The notes: generated by a model not told the origin, from the sequence alone. 64,000 nucleotides of DNA from Streptomyces cirratus (GCF_014650775.1 NZ_BMVP01000002.1:868001-932000), one strand, 5' to 3'. Shown: positions 53,305 to 63,078, numbered from the stretch's first letter. Made by a program: numbers and translations.

Positions 53305-53796
53305 TCAGCAGGTGGCCGGGTGCGGGAAGTCCAGGACGAACCGCTCCGGGGCGTGCAGCACGCTCGTGTTGTAGGTGGGCGGGGTGTCGAAGGCCGCCCC
53401 GAAGGTGACGTACCCCTCGAAGTCGCCGGTCTTGGCCATGCCCTTGAGCTTGGGGAGGGCGATCTGCTGGAGCGCCGGCCCCACGTAGACGTTGTGACCG
53501 GCCGAGTCGTGCGCGGCGGCGGGGTGCAGCCTGATCTCCAGGAAATACTTGCCCGGCAGGGGCACCGGCTTGCCGGACCCGTCGTAGACCAGCTCGGAGA
53601 CGGGCGTGACGGTGACCGGCGGGGCGGCTCCCTGGAGGTCGATGACGAGCCGGTCGTAGGTGCAGTGGCCGCCCCAGCGGGCGTTGGTGACCAGCGTGGT
53701 GGTGGCGGCGGAGGCCGGCGCGGCGAACGCGATCCCGGCGGTGAGCAGGGCGCCCGCGAGCAGGGCGGTGACCTGGCGGCGACGTACGTGCTGCAT
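53305..53796 (-). CDS. Secreted AMIN-like domain protein
   Basis: A 163-residue secreted protein: signal peptide (1-31, cleavage after APASA) and one beta-rich domain with CTYDRLVIDLQG, KPVPLPGKYFLEIRL and PERFVLDFPHPATC, which matches the actinobacterial AMIN-like domain as I recall it. Two Cys (CTYD and the last residue) probably form a disulfide. GGGGGG about five bases before the ATG. Role unknown; AMIN relatives bind cell wall. Converges on the FMN reductase, 12 bp between stops. Confidence 0.85.
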   Translation of the reverse strand: MQHVRRRQVTALLAGALLTAGIAFAAPASAATTTLVTNARWGGHCTYDRLVIDLQGAAPPVTVTPVSELVYDGSGKPVPLPGKYFLEIRLHPAAAHDSAGHNVYVGPALQQIALPKLKGMAKTGDFEGYVTFGAAFDTPPTYNTSVLHAPERFVLDFPHPATC

Positions 53797-53883
53797 GACG
53801 TCCCCCCGATTCTGAGAGACGGGGACAAGGTGACACCGCTGAAGACACGCGGGACGCCGTCACGGTTGCACGCGCGCGGGGAC

Positions 53884-53925
53884 GACGTGAGGGCCGGGCG
53901 CACGCGCGCGCCCGGCCCTCACGTC
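53884..53925 (-). terminator. Terminator after sdaA
   Basis: Arms 53884-53900 and 53909-53925 (GACGTGAGGGCCGGGCG and complement) form a perfect 17-bp stem with an 8-base loop, 14 bp beyond the sdaA stop. Confidence 0.88.
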
Positions 53926-53938
53926 CGCCCTCAGGGGC

Positions 53939-55321
53939 TCAGCACTCGATGACGTTGACCGCGAGGCCGCCGCGGGCGGTCTCCTTGTACTTGACCTTCA
54001 TGTCGGCGCCGGTCTCCTTCATGGTCTTGATGACCTTGTCCAGGGAGACCTTGTGGGAGCCGTCACCGCGCATCGCCATCCTGGCCGCGGTGACGGCCTT
54101 GACCGCCGCCATGCCGTTGCGCTCGATGCACGGGATCTGGACCAGGCCGCCGACCGGGTCGCAGGTCAGGCCCAGGTTGTGCTCCATGCCGATCTCGGCG
54201 GCGTTCTCGACCTGCTCCGGGCTGCCGCCCAGGACCTCGGCGAGGGCGCCGGCCGCCATGGAGCAGGCCGAGCCGACCTCACCCTGGCAGCCGACCTCGG
54301 CGCCGGAGATCGAGGCGTTCTCCTTGAAGAGCAGACCGATCGCTCCGGCCGACAGCAGGAAGCGGACCACGCCCTCCTCGTCGGCGCCGGGCACGAAGTT
54401 CATGTAGTAGTGCAGCACCGCCGGGATGATGCCCGCGGCGCCGTTCGTCGGGGCGGTGACCACCCGGCCGCCCGCGGCGTTCTCCTCGTTCACGGCCATC
54501 GCGTAGAGGGTGATCCACTCCATCGACAGCGCCTGCGGGTCGCCCTCGGAGCGCAGCTTGCGCGCGGTGTTCGCGGCGCGGCGCCGGACTTTCAGGCCGC
54601 CCGGCAGGATGCCCTCGCGGGACATGCCGCGCGCGACGCAGGCCTGCATGACCCGCCAGATCTCCAGGAGGCCCTCGCGGATCTCCTCCTCCGTGCGCCA
54701 GGCCTTCTCGTTCTCCAGCATCATCGCGGAGATCGACAGGCCGCTTTCCCGGGCCATGCGCAGCATCTCGTCGCCGCTGCGGAACGGGAACTTGAGCTCG
54801 GTGTCGTCGAGCTTGATCCGGTCCTCGCCGACCGCGTCCTCGTCCACGACGAAGCCGCCGCCGACCGAGTAGTACGTCTTCTCCAGCAGAGGGGCGCCGG
54901 CCGCGTCGTACGCGAAGAGCGTCATGCCGTTCGCGTGGTAGGGCAGGGACCGGCGGCGGTGCAGGATGAGCTGGCTCGGCTCGTCGAAGGCGATCTCGTG
55001 GGCCTCGCCTATCTCCGCTCCCAGCAGGCGCAGCCGGCCGCTCTGGCGGATCCGCTCGACCTCGGCGTCGGCGGTCTCCACGTTCACCGAGCGGGGGGAG
55101 TGGCCCTCCAGACCCAGCAGGACCGCCTTGGGGGTGCCGTGGCCGTGGCCGGTGGCGCCGAGCGAGCCGAAGAGCTCTGCGCGTACGGAAGCCGTCTGGG
55201 CGAGGACGCCTTCCTTCTTCAAGCGGGTCACGAACATGCGAGCCGCCCGCATCGGGCCGACCGTGTGGGAGGAGGAGGGGCCGATGCCGATGGAGAAGAG
55301 GTCGAAGACGGAGATGGCCAC
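53939..55321 (-). CDS. sdaA: L-serine ammonia-lyase (iron-sulfur type)
   Basis: Turns L-serine into pyruvate and ammonia using a [4Fe-4S] cluster. The 460-residue single-chain enzyme has the beta domain at the front ([19 protein letters not shown]) and the alpha domain behind, with the cluster Cys in [16 protein letters not shown] and [18 protein letters not shown] 55321 gives the usual start [10 protein letters not shown] and has AAGGGAG about ten bases upstream. It lies downstream of glyA across a terminator; with the glycine genes it would carry one-carbon units to pyruvate. Confidence 0.95.
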   Translation of the reverse strand: MAISVFDLFSIGIGPSSSHTVGPMRAARMFVTRLKKEGVLAQTASVRAELFGSLGATGHGHGTPKAVLLGLEGHSPRSVNVETADAEVERIRQSGRLRLLGAEIGEAHEIAFDEPSQLILHRRRSLPYHANGMTLFAYDAAGAPLLEKTYYSVGGGFVVDEDAVGEDRIKLDDTELKFPFRSGDEMLRMARESGLSISAMMLENEKAWRTEEEIREGLLEIWRVMQACVARGMSREGILPGGLKVRRRAANTARKLRSEGDPQALSMEWITLYAMAVNEENAAGGRVVTAPTNGAAGIIPAVLHYYMNFVPGADEEGVVRFLLSAGAIGLLFKENASISGAEVGCQGEVGSACSMAAGALAEVLGGSPEQVENAAEIGMEHNLGLTCDPVGGLVQIPCIERNGMAAVKAVTAARMAMRGDGSHKVSLDKVIKTMKETGADMKVKYKETARGGLAVNVIEC

Positions 55322-55554
55322 GGTGGCGAGACTCCCTTGTCTGCTCGTGGGGTGGGAGAGGGGCACAGGAGAGCGGGTTTGATCAGCGGGAGGTGATCAG
55401 GGAGGTTTGTTCGGATTTTGTCCGACGGTCGAGCTTAACGCGGCGAGGTGAACGACCTGGCTGCCGGACGGGGCCACAAGGGGAAGCCCGGGTGTGGGTC
55501 GGCTCACATTCCGGCCGCACCCGGCGGGCGGGGAGGGCCGGGCGGGCGTGAAAA

Positions 55555-55589
55555 GGGGCCCGGGCCTGTGGGAACAGGCACCGGGCCCC
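55555..55589 (-). terminator. Terminator after glyA
   Basis: GGGGCCCGG-GCCTGT (55555-55569) pairs with ACAGGC-A-CCGGGCCCC (55574-55589) with one bulged A and a 4-base loop, 12 bp past the glyA stop. Confidence 0.82.
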
Positions 55590-55600
55590 GCCCGGCCGCG

Positions 55601-56857
55601 TCAGAGCGTCGGGTACAGCGGGAACTTCGCGGCGAGCGCGGAGACGCGCGCCTTGAGGGACTCGGCGTCGTAGGCCGGCTTGAGCGCCTGCGCGATGATC
55701 TCGGCGACCTCGGTGAAGGCCTCGGCGTCGAAACCGCGGGTGGCCAGGGCCGGCGTACCGATCCGCAGGCCCGAGGTGACCATCGGGGGCCGCGGGTCGT
55801 TCGGGATGGCGTTGCGGTTGACCGTGATGCCGACCTCGTGGAGGCGGTCCTCGGCCTGCTGGCCGTCCAGCTCCGAGTTGCGCAGGTCGACCAGGACCAG
55901 GTGCACGTCGGTGCCGCCGGTGAGGACGTCCACGCCCACGGCCTTGACGTCGTCCTGGACCAGGCGGGCGGCGAGGATCTTCGCACCTTCCAGGGTGCGC
56001 TCCTGGCGCTCCTTGAACTCGGGCGACGCGGCGACCTTGAAGGAGACGGCCTTGGCCGCGATCACGTGCTCCAGCGGGCCACCCTGCTGACCGGGGAAGA
56101 CCGCGGAGTTGATCTTCTTCGCCAGCTCCTGCGTCGACAGGATGACACCGCCGCGCGGACCGCCGAGGGTCTTGTGCGTGGTGGTGGTGACGACGTGGGC
56201 GTGCGGGACCGGGTTCGGGTGCAGACCCGCGGCGACCAGGCCGGCGAAGTGCGCCATGTCGACCATCAGGTACGCGCCGACCTCGTCCGCGATCCGGCGG
56301 AACGCGGCGAAGTCCAGCTGGCGCGGGTACGCGGACCAGCCGGCGACGATCAGCTGCGGCTTGGACTCCTTGGCGAGGCGCTCGACCTCGGCCATGTCGA
56401 CCTGGCCGGTCTCGTCGACGTGGTACGGGACCACGTTGTAGAGCTTGCCAGAGAAGTTGATCTTCATGCCGTGGGTCAGGTGACCGCCGTGGGCCAGGTT
56501 CAGGCCCATGATCGTGTCGCCCGGCTTGAGCAGCGCGAACATCGCGGCGGCGTTCGCCTGCGCACCCGAGTGGGGCTGGACGTTCGCGGCCTCGGCGCCG
56601 AACAGCGCCTTGATCCGGTCGATCGCGATCTGCTCGACCACGTCGACGTGCTCGCAGCCGCCGTAGTAGCGGCGGCCGGGGTAGCCCTCGGCGTACTTGT
56701 TGGTCAGGACCGAGCCCTGGGCCTCCATGACGGCGACCGGAGCGAAGTTCTCCGACGCGATCATTTCCAGGGTCGACTGCTGGCGTACGAGCTCGGCGTC
56801 GACGGCGGCGGCGACGTCCGGGTCGAGCTCGTGGAGGGGGGTGTTCAGAACGGACAT
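55601..56857 (-). CDS. glyA: Serine hydroxymethyltransferase
   Basis: Interconverts serine and glycine with tetrahydrofolate, PLP-dependent. The 418-residue protein keeps the PLP Lys229 ([14 protein letters not shown]), EMIASENF near the N-terminus, and the signature [21 protein letters not shown] five bases before the ATG. It follows gcvH by 17 bp on the same transcript as gcvT, so the glycine riboswitch should control it too. Confidence 0.96.
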   Translation of the reverse strand: MSVLNTPLHELDPDVAAAVDAELVRQQSTLEMIASENFAPVAVMEAQGSVLTNKYAEGYPGRRYYGGCEHVDVVEQIAIDRIKALFGAEAANVQPHSGAQANAAAMFALLKPGDTIMGLNLAHGGHLTHGMKINFSGKLYNVVPYHVDETGQVDMAEVERLAKESKPQLIVAGWSAYPRQLDFAAFRRIADEVGAYLMVDMAHFAGLVAAGLHPNPVPHAHVVTTTTHKTLGGPRGGVILSTQELAKKINSAVFPGQQGGPLEHVIAAKAVSFKVAASPEFKERQERTLEGAKILAARLVQDDVKAVGVDVLTGGTDVHLVLVDLRNSELDGQQAEDRLHEVGITVNRNAIPNDPRPPMVTSGLRIGTPALATRGFDAEAFTEVAEIIAQALKPAYDAESLKARVSALAAKFPLYPTL

Positions 56858-56874
56858 CAGGATCCCCTGGGGTG

Positions 56875-57258
56875 TCAGTTGTCGGAGTGGGTGAGCGCGG
56901 CGTACTCGTCGGCGGAGAGCACGTCCTTCGGCTCCTCCGAGAGGCGCACCTTGAACAGCCAGCCACCCTCGAACGGTGCGGTGTTCACGAGCGCCGGGTC
57001 GTCCACGACGTCCTGGTTGGCCTCGACGACCTCGCCGGAGACGGGGGAGTACAGGTCGCTGACCGACTTGGTCGACTCCAGCTCGCCACAGGTCTCGCCC
57101 TCGGTGACGGTGTCGCCGACCGCGGGCAGCTGGGCGTAGACGACGTCACCGAGCGCGTTGGCCGCGAACTCCGTGATGCCGACCGTCGCGACGCCGTCCA
57201 CGGCGTCCGACAGCCACTCGTGCTCCTTGGTGTAACGCAGCTGCTGGGGGTTGCTCAT
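56875..57258 (-). CDS. gcvH: Glycine cleavage system H protein
   Basis: Carries the aminomethyl group on a lipoyl arm between P, T and L proteins. The 127-residue protein has the lipoyl Lys64 in [12 protein letters not shown] and the conserved KEHEWL and [23 protein letters not shown] nine bases before the ATG. Between gcvT and glyA; gcvP is not in the window. Confidence 0.96.
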   Translation of the reverse strand: MSNPQQLRYTKEHEWLSDAVDGVATVGITEFAANALGDVVYAQLPAVGDTVTEGETCGELESTKSVSDLYSPVSGEVVEANQDVVDDPALVNTAPFEGGWLFKVRLSEEPKDVLSADEYAALTHSDN

Positions 57259-57307
57259 GACCTGATTCTCCTGGATGCGGGGGAGTGGATACGAACAGTG
57301 GTCTTGC

Positions 57308-57337
57308 GGGCTGAGACGGGCTGAGACGGGCTGAGAC
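57308..57337. repeat. Three tandem 10-bp repeats in the gcvT-gcvH gap
   Basis: GGGCTGAGAC occurs three times without a gap. The array lies in the 100-bp space between gcvT and gcvH. It might tune the gap length or be a slippage product. Confidence 0.85.
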
Positions 57338-57358
57338 GGCCGGTACGGCGTACGGGGG

Positions 57359-58474
57359 CTACTTCTGCCGCTTGTAGAACGGCAGGGCGACGACCTCGTA
57401 CGGCTCATGCGTACCGCGAATGTCCACGCCGACACCGGAGGTGCCGGGCGCGGCGTGCGCCGCGTCCACGTAGGCCATCGCGATCGGCTTGCCCAGCGTC
57501 GGGGACGGGGCGCCGGAGGTGACCTCGCCGATGACCTTGCCGTCGGCGACCACCGGGAAACCGGCGCGCGGGACCCGGCGGCCCTCGGCGATCAGGCCGA
57601 CCAGCTTGCGCGGGGGGTTCGAGGCGGCACGCTCGGCGGCGGCCTCCAGCGCGGCGCGGCCGACGAAGTCGCCCTCCTTCTCGAACTTCACGACCCGGCC
57701 CAGACCCGCGTCGAACGGGGTCAGGGAGGTGGTCAGCTCGTGCCCGTACAGCGGCATGCCCGCCTCCAGGCGCAACGTGTCCCGGCAGGACAGGCCGGCC
57801 GGGACCAGGCCGACGGCCTCGCCGGCCTTGGTCAGCGCCTGCCACAGCTCCACGGCGTGCTCGGGGGCGACGAACAGCTCGAAGCCGTCCTCGCCGGTGT
57901 AGCCCGTACGCGCGATCAGCGCGGGGACGCCGGCGACCGTGCCGGGCAGACCCGCGTAGTACTTGAGCCCGTCCAGGTCGGCGTCGGTGAGGGAGGCGAG
58001 GATGCCGGGGGACTCGGGGCCCTGGACGGCGATCAGCGCGTACGCGTCACGGTCGTCGCGGACCTCGGTGTCGAAGCCGGCGGCACGCTCCGTCAGGGCG
58101 TCCAGGACGACCTGGGCGTTGGAGGCGTTCGCGACGACCATGAACTCGCTCTCGCCCAGGCGGTAGACGATCAGGTCGTCGAGGATCCCGCCGTCCTCCT
58201 GGCAGATGTGCGTGTAGCGGGCGCGGCCGACGCCGACGGTGGAGATGTTGCCGACCAGCGCGTGGTCCAGCGCCTTGACGGCCTCGGGGCCGGTCAGGGT
58301 GATCTCGCCCATGTGGGACAGGTCGAAGAGACCGGCCTTCGTGCGCACGGCGTTGTGCTCGTCGCGCTCACTGGCGTAGCGCAGCGGCATGTCCCAGCCC
58401 GCGAAGTCGGTCATGGTCGCACCGAGCGAGCGGTGCAGCGCGTCGAGCGCGGTCAGGCGGGGGGCAGTGCTCAT
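57359..58474 (-). CDS. gcvT: Glycine cleavage system aminomethyltransferase (T protein)
   Basis: Moves the methylene group from the H-protein arm to tetrahydrofolate, releasing ammonia. The 371 residues have the folate-binding barrel with [15 protein letters not shown] and the catalytic Asp region DLIVYRLGE, plus [12 protein letters not shown] and [13 protein letters not shown] 58474 has CGGGAG about nine bases upstream and lies just past the tandem glycine riboswitch. First gene of gcvT-gcvH-glyA. Confidence 0.95.
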   Translation of the reverse strand: MSTAPRLTALDALHRSLGATMTDFAGWDMPLRYASERDEHNAVRTKAGLFDLSHMGEITLTGPEAVKALDHALVGNISTVGVGRARYTHICQEDGGILDDLIVYRLGESEFMVVANASNAQVVLDALTERAAGFDTEVRDDRDAYALIAVQGPESPGILASLTDADLDGLKYYAGLPGTVAGVPALIARTGYTGEDGFELFVAPEHAVELWQALTKAGEAVGLVPAGLSCRDTLRLEAGMPLYGHELTTSLTPFDAGLGRVVKFEKEGDFVGRAALEAAAERAASNPPRKLVGLIAEGRRVPRAGFPVVADGKVIGEVTSGAPSPTLGKPIAMAYVDAAHAAPGTSGVGVDIRGTHEPYEVVALPFYKRQK

Positions 58475-58517
58475 GGGTGTGGCTCCCGGGTCCCAGGGCA
58501 TGACATGACGAGGACGA

Positions 58518-58733
58518 TCCTCCCCATCTGTCATCGGAACCTGAGAGGTTCGCCGAGAGTTCCCGCGCCGGGCGGGCGCGTCATCGGCTTGCACCTTGGG
58601 TGGAGCTGTCGAGCAGCCCGCTTTTCAGATCTGCCTCATCCACGCGGTACGGGGCCTGAGAGATTCAAGGGAGGAACTTGCTCCTTCGGCGCCCGGGCAC
58701 GGCCTTGCGGCCTGCCGGGACTCTCCCGCGCGG
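58518..58733 (-). promoter_or_regulatory. Tandem glycine riboswitch
   Basis: Read leftward, two aptamers follow one another. The first has GCGGGAGAGTCC, GGGCGCCGAAGGAGCAA and AATCTCTCAGGC, then the linker with GGATGAGGCAGATCTG. The second has AAAGCGGGC, CACCCAAGGTGCAAGCC, GGGAACTCTCGGCGAACCTC, TCAGGTTCCGATGACAGA and ends near TGGGG. These conserved words and the two-aptamer layout identify a glycine riboswitch that turns on gcv genes when glycine is high. Ends are approximate. Confidence 0.93.
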
Positions 58734-58926
58734 ATTCAAGCGGCCGGTATGCAGTTGGTGTCCAGATGGCGCACATCATTGCACGAGGTCGGCGGGTGCG
58801 GGCGGGCGGGCCCGAAAGTCCGAGCGGGGCTTGAGCGGGGCGGAACCCGGCGGGGCGGCACCGGGCGGGTCGGAACCGGGCGGGGCGGATTACCGTCCCT
58901 TTACAGAAGCGGGGGAGGCGATCACT

Positions 58927-59598
58927 GTGCGGAGGTTCGGAGTGCCGGCTTTGACGGGGACCCTTGGGGGGGTTCCGGCGCAGCGGCGTGCGGACGTGCC
59001 GGCGGCGGTTCCGGTGGAGGCGCAGGCCGGGCGGGTCCGGGACCTGCGCGGGACCGGGGCGCGGGGGCCTCGGTGGCTCGGCTTCGCCGCGGGGGACATC
59101 GTGGTGGTGTCCGGCCTGCCGGGCGGTGGCAAGAGCACGCTGATCAAGCGGGCCGCGGGGGTCGGGGCGATCGACTCGCAGGACACCCGGGAGCGGTGGG
59201 AGCGGCGGATGCCGGGGGCGCTGCCGTACGGGGTGTACCGGCCGCTGGTCCGCCTCGACCACTACTGGGGGCTGTGGCGGACCCTGCGGTCGGGGGCGTC
59301 GGCGGTGGTGCACGACTGCGGCAGCCAGGCGTGGGTGCGGGGCCTGCTGGCGGCGGTGGCGCGGCGACGGGGGCGGGCGCTGCACCTGCTGCTGCTGGAC
59401 ACCACCGCGCAGGAGGCACTGTCCGGGCAGGCGGAGCGGGGGCGGGGGGTGTCGGCGTACGCCTTCGCCCGCCACCGCGCGGCGGTGACCCGGCTCCTGC
59501 GCGCCGCGGAAGCCGGCCGTCCCCCTGCGGGCTGCGCGACGGTCACCCTCCTGGACCGCCCTTCCGCTGCCGCGGTCACGCACATCACGTTCCGGTAG
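58927..59598 (+). CDS. P-loop ATPase / small kinase-like protein
   Basis: A 223-residue nucleotide-binding protein. The Walker A motif GLPGGGKST is at 63-71 (Lys69), followed by IDSQDTRERWERRM, a DHYWGLWRTL region, and VVHDCGSQAW as a possible Walker B. This resembles small kinase or zeta-toxin-like AAA proteins that phosphorylate a metabolite, but no substrate is identifiable and an antitoxin is absent. GTG 58927 has GGAGGCG seven bases upstream. It stands divergent from gcvT and upstream of the repeat cluster. Confidence 0.82.
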   Translation: MRRFGVPALTGTLGGVPAQRRADVPAAVPVEAQAGRVRDLRGTGARGPRWLGFAAGDIVVVSGLPGGGKSTLIKRAAGVGAIDSQDTRERWERRMPGALPYGVYRPLVRLDHYWGLWRTLRSGASAVVHDCGSQAWVRGLLAAVARRRGRALHLLLLDTTAQEALSGQAERGRGVSAYAFARHRAAVTRLLRAAEAGRPPAGCATVTLLDRPSAAAVTHITFR

Positions 59599-59623
59599 CC
59601 CCGCCCTGGCCGCGCCGCCGCCC

Positions 59624-59820
59624 ACTCCAGCCCCGCCGGCGTTCGAGGCGCGGGGTCCGGGCCATGTCAGCCTCGCCGGCGTTCGAGGCGCCGGTTCGGG
59701 CCATGTCAGCCTCGCCGGCGTTTGAGGCGCGGGGTCTGGGGCGGAGCCCCAGGGAACCCGGGTCCGCCGGGCACCGGGCTCCGCCCGGACCCGCGCCTCA
59801 AACGCCGGCGGGGCTGGAGT
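59624..59820. repeat. Cluster of dispersed repeats ending in a large inverted pair
   Basis: Units beginning CAGCC.CGCCGGCGTT start at 59628, 59668 and 59707 (40- and 39-bp steps). The left copy at 59624-59661 and the right copy at 59784-59820 are near-perfect inverses (one mismatch, one indel over about 37 bp). GGGGCGGAGCCCC is at 59738-59750. The same unit occurs at 31491-31519. The 328-bp gap holds no gene; it can fold into a very long hairpin. Confidence 0.9.
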
Positions 59821-59926
59821 GGGCCGGAGTGGGCCGGCGGGGCCGGGGTGGCGCGGGGCCCCGGGGGAGGGCGGGAGGTGGGAAGGATTAGGGTCTGCGG
59901 AGGAGCGCGGAGCGAGGAGGCGGCGG

Positions 59927-60661
59927 ATGCACGGCAGTGGGTGGCCCGACAACGAGCTGGAGCACGTGCTCGGCGCGGCCCTGGGGCAGGCGGACGCCGG
60001 GGCCCGGATCCTGGAGGTGCTCGGCCGCAGCCAGGTGTGGGTGCCGCTGCCGCGCGGAGGCGGCCCGGACCACGCCAGCCTCGACCTGCCCACGATGCTG
60101 ATCGGCGGACAGGCGTACGTCCCCGTCTACAGCTCCGAGGCCCAGTTCCGCGTCTGCGCCGGCCCCGCCATGGACTTCGCCGTCGCCCCCGCGGTCGAGT
60201 TCGCCCGCGGCCTGCCCCCGCAGCTCGGCATCGCCCTGAACCCCGAGGGCGCCGTCGGCGTCCCGCTCCCCCCGCCCGCCGTCGCGGAGCTCTGCCGCAC
60301 CGGCCGCACCCCCCTCGACGGCCCCGCCACCGGCGGCCGCGTCCGGCTCTTCGAGCCCGACTGGCAGCACGACCCGGTCGACTTCCTCGCCGCCGCCACC
60401 GAGGAGTTCCGCGCCCTCGGCGTGGTCACCGCCGCCCACCGCTGTCTCGCCAGCGTCGAAGGCGGGGAGCCGCAGCTGTACATCGGTGTCCAACTGGCGG
60501 GATGGGATCCCGAGGCGCGCAGCGCCCCGCTGGAGGCCCTCGGCCGGGCCCTGACGCGCGTACCCCCGCCCTGGCCCGTGCAGTTGATCCTCCTCGACGC
60601 CGCCCAGGACCCGGTGGTCGACTACATCCGTGAGCGCGTACGCCCCTTCTACCTCCCCTAG
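59927..60661 (+). CDS. SseB-like protein (first of pair)
   Basis: A 244-residue protein of the SseB family (enhanced serine sensitivity). The N-terminal half has the SseB N-domain (RSQVWVPLP, then FRVCAGPAMDFAVAPAVEFARGLP), and the C-terminal half ends in PFYLP. Function is unknown beyond serine-sensitivity phenotypes in E. coli; the nearby serine genes make the context suggestive. GAGGAGG six bases before the ATG is a strong ribosome site. Confidence 0.85.
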   Translation: MHGSGWPDNELEHVLGAALGQADAGARILEVLGRSQVWVPLPRGGGPDHASLDLPTMLIGGQAYVPVYSSEAQFRVCAGPAMDFAVAPAVEFARGLPPQLGIALNPEGAVGVPLPPPAVAELCRTGRTPLDGPATGGRVRLFEPDWQHDPVDFLAAATEEFRALGVVTAAHRCLASVEGGEPQLYIGVQLAGWDPEARSAPLEALGRALTRVPPPWPVQLILLDAAQDPVVDYIRERVRPFYLP

Positions 60662-60719
60662 GGCCGCTTAAGCTGGTGGCCCATACGCGTGGATGACGGC
60701 GGACGAAGAGGGGTACCGG

Positions 60720-61460
60720 GTGAGTGCGTCAGGCACGGCCGCGGCCGGGCAGGTCGAGCACATGCTGCGCCAGGTGACTCCGGGGCGCTATGAGAGCTAC
60801 GAGTCGCTCCTGCACGCCCTGGCGGAGGGCCGCCTGTGGATGCTGCTCTGGCAGGGCCGGCCGGGCTCCCCGGACGCCCAGTACGGCGGCATGGAGGTCG
60901 ACGGCCTCGGCTACGCGCCCTGCGTGACCTCCCCGCAGGAGCTGGCCGCCAGCGGATGGAACCGCGGCTACGAAGTGGTCACCGGCCGGGACATCGCCCG
61001 CGCCCTGTACCCGGACCGCTGGGGCCTGTGGCTCAACCCCCATGCCCAGGGCGGCGGCCTCGGCCTGCCCTGGGCGGACCTGCGCCGCATCGCCACCGGC
61101 CTCGACCGGATGCCGGCCGGCCCGCTGCGGCTGTCCGAGCCCGCCCTGGAGCTCCCGCAGTTCTACGGGCTGCTGACCCAGCACGCGCACCGTACGCCCG
61201 CCGTCCGCTCGCTCCGCCGCGCCTGGGTGCAGCCGTCGCTGGGGTCGGCGTACCTGGCGGTGGGGCTGGACCTGTACGACGCTTCCGCGCCCGCGCTGGA
61301 ATCCGTACGGGAGATGATGCGGCAGTCGGTCGGGGCGGTCCCGGAGGGCGTTCCGGTGTGCACCGTCGCGCTCGCCGACGAGCACGACCCGGTGGCGATG
61401 TGGCTGCGTTCGCAGACCCGTCCGTTCTACGACCGCGAGGGCCAGGCCCCCTCCTACTAG
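60720..61460 (+). CDS. SseB-like protein (second of pair)
   Basis: A 246-residue paralogue-like protein. It has an SseB-type N-terminal region (LLHALAEGRLWMLLWQG, then GWNRGYEVVTGRDIARAL) and a C-terminal domain ending QTRPFYDREGQ, which parallels the RVRPFYLP end of the first copy. GTG 60720 has AGAGGGG seven bases upstream; ATG 60693 is less likely. It starts 58 bp after the first copy, so the two are probably one operon. Divergence between them is large, so roles may differ. Confidence 0.84.
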   Translation: MSASGTAAAGQVEHMLRQVTPGRYESYESLLHALAEGRLWMLLWQGRPGSPDAQYGGMEVDGLGYAPCVTSPQELAASGWNRGYEVVTGRDIARALYPDRWGLWLNPHAQGGGLGLPWADLRRIATGLDRMPAGPLRLSEPALELPQFYGLLTQHAHRTPAVRSLRRAWVQPSLGSAYLAVGLDLYDASAPALESVREMMRQSVGAVPEGVPVCTVALADEHDPVAMWLRSQTRPFYDREGQAPSY

Positions 61461-61475
61461 CCGCCCCCGCCGGCT

Positions 61476-61508
61476 CCCGTACGAGGCCCCGTACGAGGCC
61501 CGTACGAG
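61476..61508. repeat. Three near-tandem copies of CCCGTACGAG
   Basis: CCCGTACGAGG at 61476-61486 and 61488-61498, and CCCGTACGAG at 61499-61508. Directly after the SseB-like stop. Small direct repeats, each containing the palindrome CGTACG. Confidence 0.85.
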
Positions 61509-61575
61509 CTCCTGCGCCGGAATCCCTCCTTCCGGAACGTGCTTATGTTTTGAGACATCGAATACCGGCCATTCC

Positions 61576-61610
61576 GAGGCCGCCGGACCCCACGGTTCCC
61601 GGCGGCCTTC
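61576..61610 (+). terminator. Terminator after the SseB-like pair
   Basis: GAGGCCGCCGG (61576-61586) pairs with CCGGCGGCCTTC (61599-61610), followed by GTCTTGT. The 434 bp beyond, to 62044, hold no clear gene; pyrimidine-rich direct repeats (CCTGCACTT) near 61917 may belong to the ABC operon leader. Confidence 0.75.
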
Positions 61611-62044
61611 GTCTTGTCCGGATTTCACCCGAGTCGTACGCCCAAAAGACGCATCGCTCTTGCGAGTTGGGCGACATGCCCGATTGCGTACCGAACGGAC
61701 GGTCTTGCTCCGCTCAGGTGTGAGTGGAGTCCGGATAACGGGAATCAGGGCGTCAGATCACGGTTGCGCATCCATTCAACTGCGGGTCTGGCGGCTGGTC
61801 GAGCGCCCGATGAAGACTCCCCACCCAAGAGCCGGTCAGTCCTCCAGGACGCGGTTCGGCACGTGATCGGCACTGCACTCGCACGCCGCGTTTTTCCCGC
61901 AGCACTTCCCGCACGTCCTGCACTTCCTGCACTTCACACGCGTTCCGCGTGTCCCACGCACTCCGAGCGTCACTCCGCACCAACGCCGCCACAGCGGCGG
62001 GCATGGGCCGGCACACCCGTCGGCCGAGAGGGGTCCCCACCACG

Positions 62045-63037
62045 ATGACGGCACCACTGCACGACACGAGCGCGGAGACGCCCGCACCCGTGTCCGTAGC
62101 CGACGTCCCTGCCAAGGCCATCGAAGGCCGCTCGCCCGGCCGCATCGCCTGGATGCGGCTCAAGCGCGACAAGGTCGCGCTGACCGGCGGCGTGGTCGTG
62201 ATCTTCCTGATCCTGGTGGCGGTCTTCGCGCCGCAGATCGTGAGCCTGCTGGGCCACCCGCCCAACGAGTTCCACGAGGACTTGATCGATCCCGACCTCG
62301 GCACGCCGATCGGTTCGTTCGGCGGCGTGAGTTCCGACTTCCTGCTGGGTGTCGAACCCACCAACGGCCGCGACGTGTTCAGCCGGATCCTCTACGGAGC
62401 CCGCATCTCCCTGATCGTCGCCTTCCTGGCGGCCTTCGTCTCGGTCGTCATCGGCAGCCTGCTGGGCGCGCTCGCCGGCTTCCTCGGCGGCTGGGTCGAC
62501 GGCGTGATCAGCCGCCTGATGGACCTGCTGCTGGCCTTCCCGCAGCTGCTGTTCACCATCGCGCTCGTCTCCGTCGTGCCCAACAGCCTCATGGGGCTGG
62601 AGGGTTCGAGCGTCCGCATGGCGGTGCTGATCCTCGTCATCGGCTTCTTCGGCTGGCCCTACATCGGCCGTATCGTCCGGGGCCAGACGATGTCCCTGCG
62701 GGAGCGCGAGTACGTGGAGGCGGCACGCAGCCTCGGCGCGGGCCGCGGGTACATCCTGATCAAGGAGCTGCTGCCGAACCTGGTCGCGCCGATCCTCGTC
62801 TACTCGACGCTGATCATCCCGACCAACATCCTGACGGAAGCGGCCCTCAGCTTCCTCGGTGCCGGCGTCAAGCCGCCCACCGCCTCCTGGGGAAAGATGC
62901 TGTCCGACGCCATCCCCATCTACCAGGACGACCCCATGTACATGGTGGTCCCCGGTATCACGATCTTCATCACCGTCCTGGCGTTCAACCTCTTCGGGGA
63001 CGGGCTGCGCGACGCACTCGACCCCAAGGGCAGCTGA
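62045..63037 (+). CDS. Oligopeptide ABC transporter permease (OppC type)
   Basis: A 330-residue permease with the DppC/OppC layout: a cytoplasmic N-tail, helix about 49-70, an outer loop with FLLGVEPTNGRDVFSRILYGARISL, then five helices. The EAA loop EYVEAARSLGAGRGYILIKELLPN (about 222-245) couples to the ATPase. ATG 62045 has GAGAGGGG ten bases upstream. First visible gene of an operon with the substrate-binding lipoprotein. Substrate peptide unknown. Confidence 0.92.
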   Translation: MTAPLHDTSAETPAPVSVADVPAKAIEGRSPGRIAWMRLKRDKVALTGGVVVIFLILVAVFAPQIVSLLGHPPNEFHEDLIDPDLGTPIGSFGGVSSDFLLGVEPTNGRDVFSRILYGARISLIVAFLAAFVSVVIGSLLGALAGFLGGWVDGVISRLMDLLLAFPQLLFTIALVSVVPNSLMGLEGSSVRMAVLILVIGFFGWPYIGRIVRGQTMSLREREYVEAARSLGAGRGYILIKELLPNLVAPILVYSTLIIPTNILTEAALSFLGAGVKPPTASWGKMLSDAIPIYQDDPMYMVVPGITIFITVLAFNLFGDGLRDALDPKGS

Positions 63038-63078
63038 ACCGCTCTTTCGATTCACCCACCTATGGAGGTTGGACAACC

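Noticed and set aside
58927..59598. Zeta toxin with antitoxin
   Set aside because: The P-loop fits many kinases and no small antitoxin gene lies next to it.
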